From Thermospira aquatica (GTDB taxonomy: Bacteria > Spirochaetota > Brevinematia > Brevinematales > Thermospiraceae): a stretch of DNA of 64,000 bases. How positions within the stretch are numbered: the first letter of the stretch is position 1; every line of letters begins with the position of its first letter. The stretch spans positions 2,418,001-2,482,000 of the forward strand of contig NZ_CP073355.1 in NCBI RefSeq assembly GCF_023525255.1, given 5' to 3'. The translations under genes and the position numbers were made by a program. Positions 62,953 through 64,000 of this stretch are shown piece by piece. Below the pieces are notes generated by a model. The model was not told where the DNA came from. It made no database searches and was given only the letters and a program-made list of their open reading frames with translations.

Positions 62953-64000
62953 TTAGTAAAGAAAACTGAGACGCACTCCTGCATACCCGTAAGTAAGCCC
63001 ATCTTTCACATAAGAAGCAAGCTCCGTTGGAATATACACATCTTCAACCATTTGACCAGGAAGATTTTCAGGATAGTCACTTTCTAAAAGCGAAGGCGTG
63101 AGTCCTGCAATTACTCCCGCTTCCGCGACGAGCATAAAGGATCTGCCCAGATGAATACCAAACTGAAGGGAAAAAGGTATCGTCCACTCAAAACAACTGA
63201 TAGAGTACTCTTGATTGGGCATGGTGTAGGTAAAGGAGGGAATATCAAAACCTATACCAATGCCTCCACCCAAAAGCACATACCCATTCGCCAACAGATT
63301 CAGATTCAGCCCAACATTAAACATAAGACCAGTCGCACTGAGATTTGAACTTATCCCACCATCATAGAAACGTAAGTCCATAAAAAACTCCCCATTTCTA
63401 TCAGAAGGATCCTTCAGGATGAGAGACAACATTCCACCCGCTCTTGCCTGATCATTGGTGGTAAAGCGAAGACCATAAAATCCAATGTCAAACGATTCAT
63501 CAGGACGATCCCATGTTTGAGGACTTCTCCAACTGCTTGTATTCGCCGAGGAAGAAACAACCTCCTTTTTTGGGAGCTTCCGCTTTGCCACATACGCAGG
63601 AACATTCTGTCCCCTTGCCCTTTTTACCATACGGTCAGCCAGGTCAGGAATAATCTCCGGAAGACTTTCCAGATCGTATGCATACACCTGATCTGCAAAA
63701 TCAATGACTCCCGTCTTGGTATCAATTGACTTCATCGTGATCATGTATTTTTCACCAAAATTTGCAAGACTTCCCACCCATATCTTTTGTGCCCCAAGAA
63801 AACTCCCTATCTCCGTAGCCTGTTCCTCTTCCGTCAGTCCAGAAAGTCTAAGTTTTTGTTCTTCAAGGATACGATTGAGCTGACTCCGTTCTACCACAAG
63901 AAAATACTGCTTATTCACCACCTCCATCTGGAGTTGCTCCGTCAGAAAATCCATATCCACACTCGAATCCAGTCTTGACTCTATCCTTAAAATAGCAATC
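62953..64000 (-). CDS. CsgG-domain protein with C-terminal barrel-like region, 5' end missing
   Basis: Open frame from the window edge down to 62953; the GTG at 63960 is not the real start because coding continues upstream (RIESRLDSSVDMDFLTEQLQ). The N-terminal visible part (about 1-110) matches CsgG/HfaB-type domains: LVVERSQLNRILEEQKLRLS and FLGAQKIWVGSLANFGEKYM. The C-terminal 200 residues alternate beta-like strands and end in GYAGVRLSFLY, like an outer-membrane barrel. CsgG proteins form secretion channels for surface fibres, but in spirochaetes this combination is common with unknown role. Confidence 0.75.
   Translation of the reverse strand, partial: IAILRIESRLDSSVDMDFLTEQLQMEVVNKQYFLVVERSQLNRILEEQKLRLSGLTEEEQATEIGSFLGAQKIWVGSLANFGEKYMITMKSIDTKTGVIDFADQVYAYDLESLPEIIPDLADRMVKRARGQNVPAYVAKRKLPKKEVVSSSANTSSWRSPQTWDRPDESFDIGFYGLRFTTNDQARAGGMLSLILKDPSDRNGEFFMDLRFYDGGISSNLSATGLMFNVGLNLNLLANGYVLLGGGIGIGFDIPSFTYTMPNQEYSISCFEWTIPFSLQFGIHLGRSFMLVAEAGVIAGLTPSLLESDYPENLPGQMVEDVYIPTELASYVKDGLTYGYAGVRLSFLY

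Noticed and set aside
63958-63960. GTG 63960 as start of the CsgG-domain gene
   Set aside because: The frame stays open and family-like (IESRLDSSVD) up to the window edge.

Overview
The window comes from a low-to-middle GC bacterium (about 40-45% by eye), most likely a free-living, anaerobic spirochaete. The evidence for that is a large TPR protein that looks like a periplasmic flagellar collar protein, many lipoproteins with loose lipoboxes, outer-membrane barrel proteins, the redox repressor Rex, and an H2/redox-type chemoreceptor with its own che operon. The genus cannot be fixed from the sequence; Brevinematales is only a guess. Most genes lie on the minus strand in tight operons with ATGA-type overlaps, and about a dozen sigma70-type promoters can be read directly, most with 16-18 bp spacers.

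Layout: 1-1.6 kb, an unrecognised gene cut by the window edge plus tmk; 1.7-4.7 kb, a secreted isoamylase-type lipoprotein; 4.8-6.2 kb, an ECF sigma / zinc anti-sigma / Spy-like stress module; 6.2-8.3 kb, an FtsE-like ATPase with a mini-FtsX permease and an unknown protein; 8.5-17.3 kb, an AT-rich chemotaxis operon (hydrogenase-like chemoreceptor, cheB, cheR, REC-PP2C phosphatase, cheW, cheW-like, cheA); 17.4-22 kb, a truncated ZIP transporter, tRNA-Lys, secF-secD-yajC and pyk; 23.5-25.9 kb, a decayed lipoprotein/beta-propeller operon; 26.5-30.1 kb, metK and two UDP-sugar genes (UDP-glucose to UDP-glucuronate to UDP-xylose); 30.2-31.8 kb, a RimK-like ATP-grasp gene broken by a 19-bp duplication; 31.9-36.3 kb, an outer-membrane protein, a LiaF-like protein, nadB, map and a bactofilin; 37.8-41.5 kb, rho, an oxidoreductase and cobB; 41.9-52.2 kb, an eight-gene operon from hisG to the TPR protein; then rpmB, rex, and 54.4-64 kb with rsfS, lolA, pnp, rpsO, ribF, murJ and a CsgG-domain gene cut by the window end.

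Four copies of one insertion sequence (22059, 25976, 36377, 52627) are all in the same orientation and all decayed. In every copy the left end lies exactly 5 bp, the length of the target duplication, from the -35 hexamer of a divergent promoter (pyk, a lipoprotein operon, bactofilin-map-nadB, rpmB). This fixed register suggests an element that targets promoters at the -35 box, and is the most unusual signal in the window. Two copies also carry a 23-bp tandem repeat in place of the transposase leader hairpin and Shine-Dalgarno.

The second notable system is the che operon. Its receptor is a soluble protein with two ferredoxin-type clusters, an [FeFe]-hydrogenase-like H-cluster domain, a further Fe-S motif and a chemoreceptor signalling domain. 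There is no stand-alone CheY, and CheA appears to lack the CheY-binding P2 domain; a response-regulator/PP2C phosphatase is encoded in the operon instead, suggesting that H2 or redox sensing feeds a phosphatase output.
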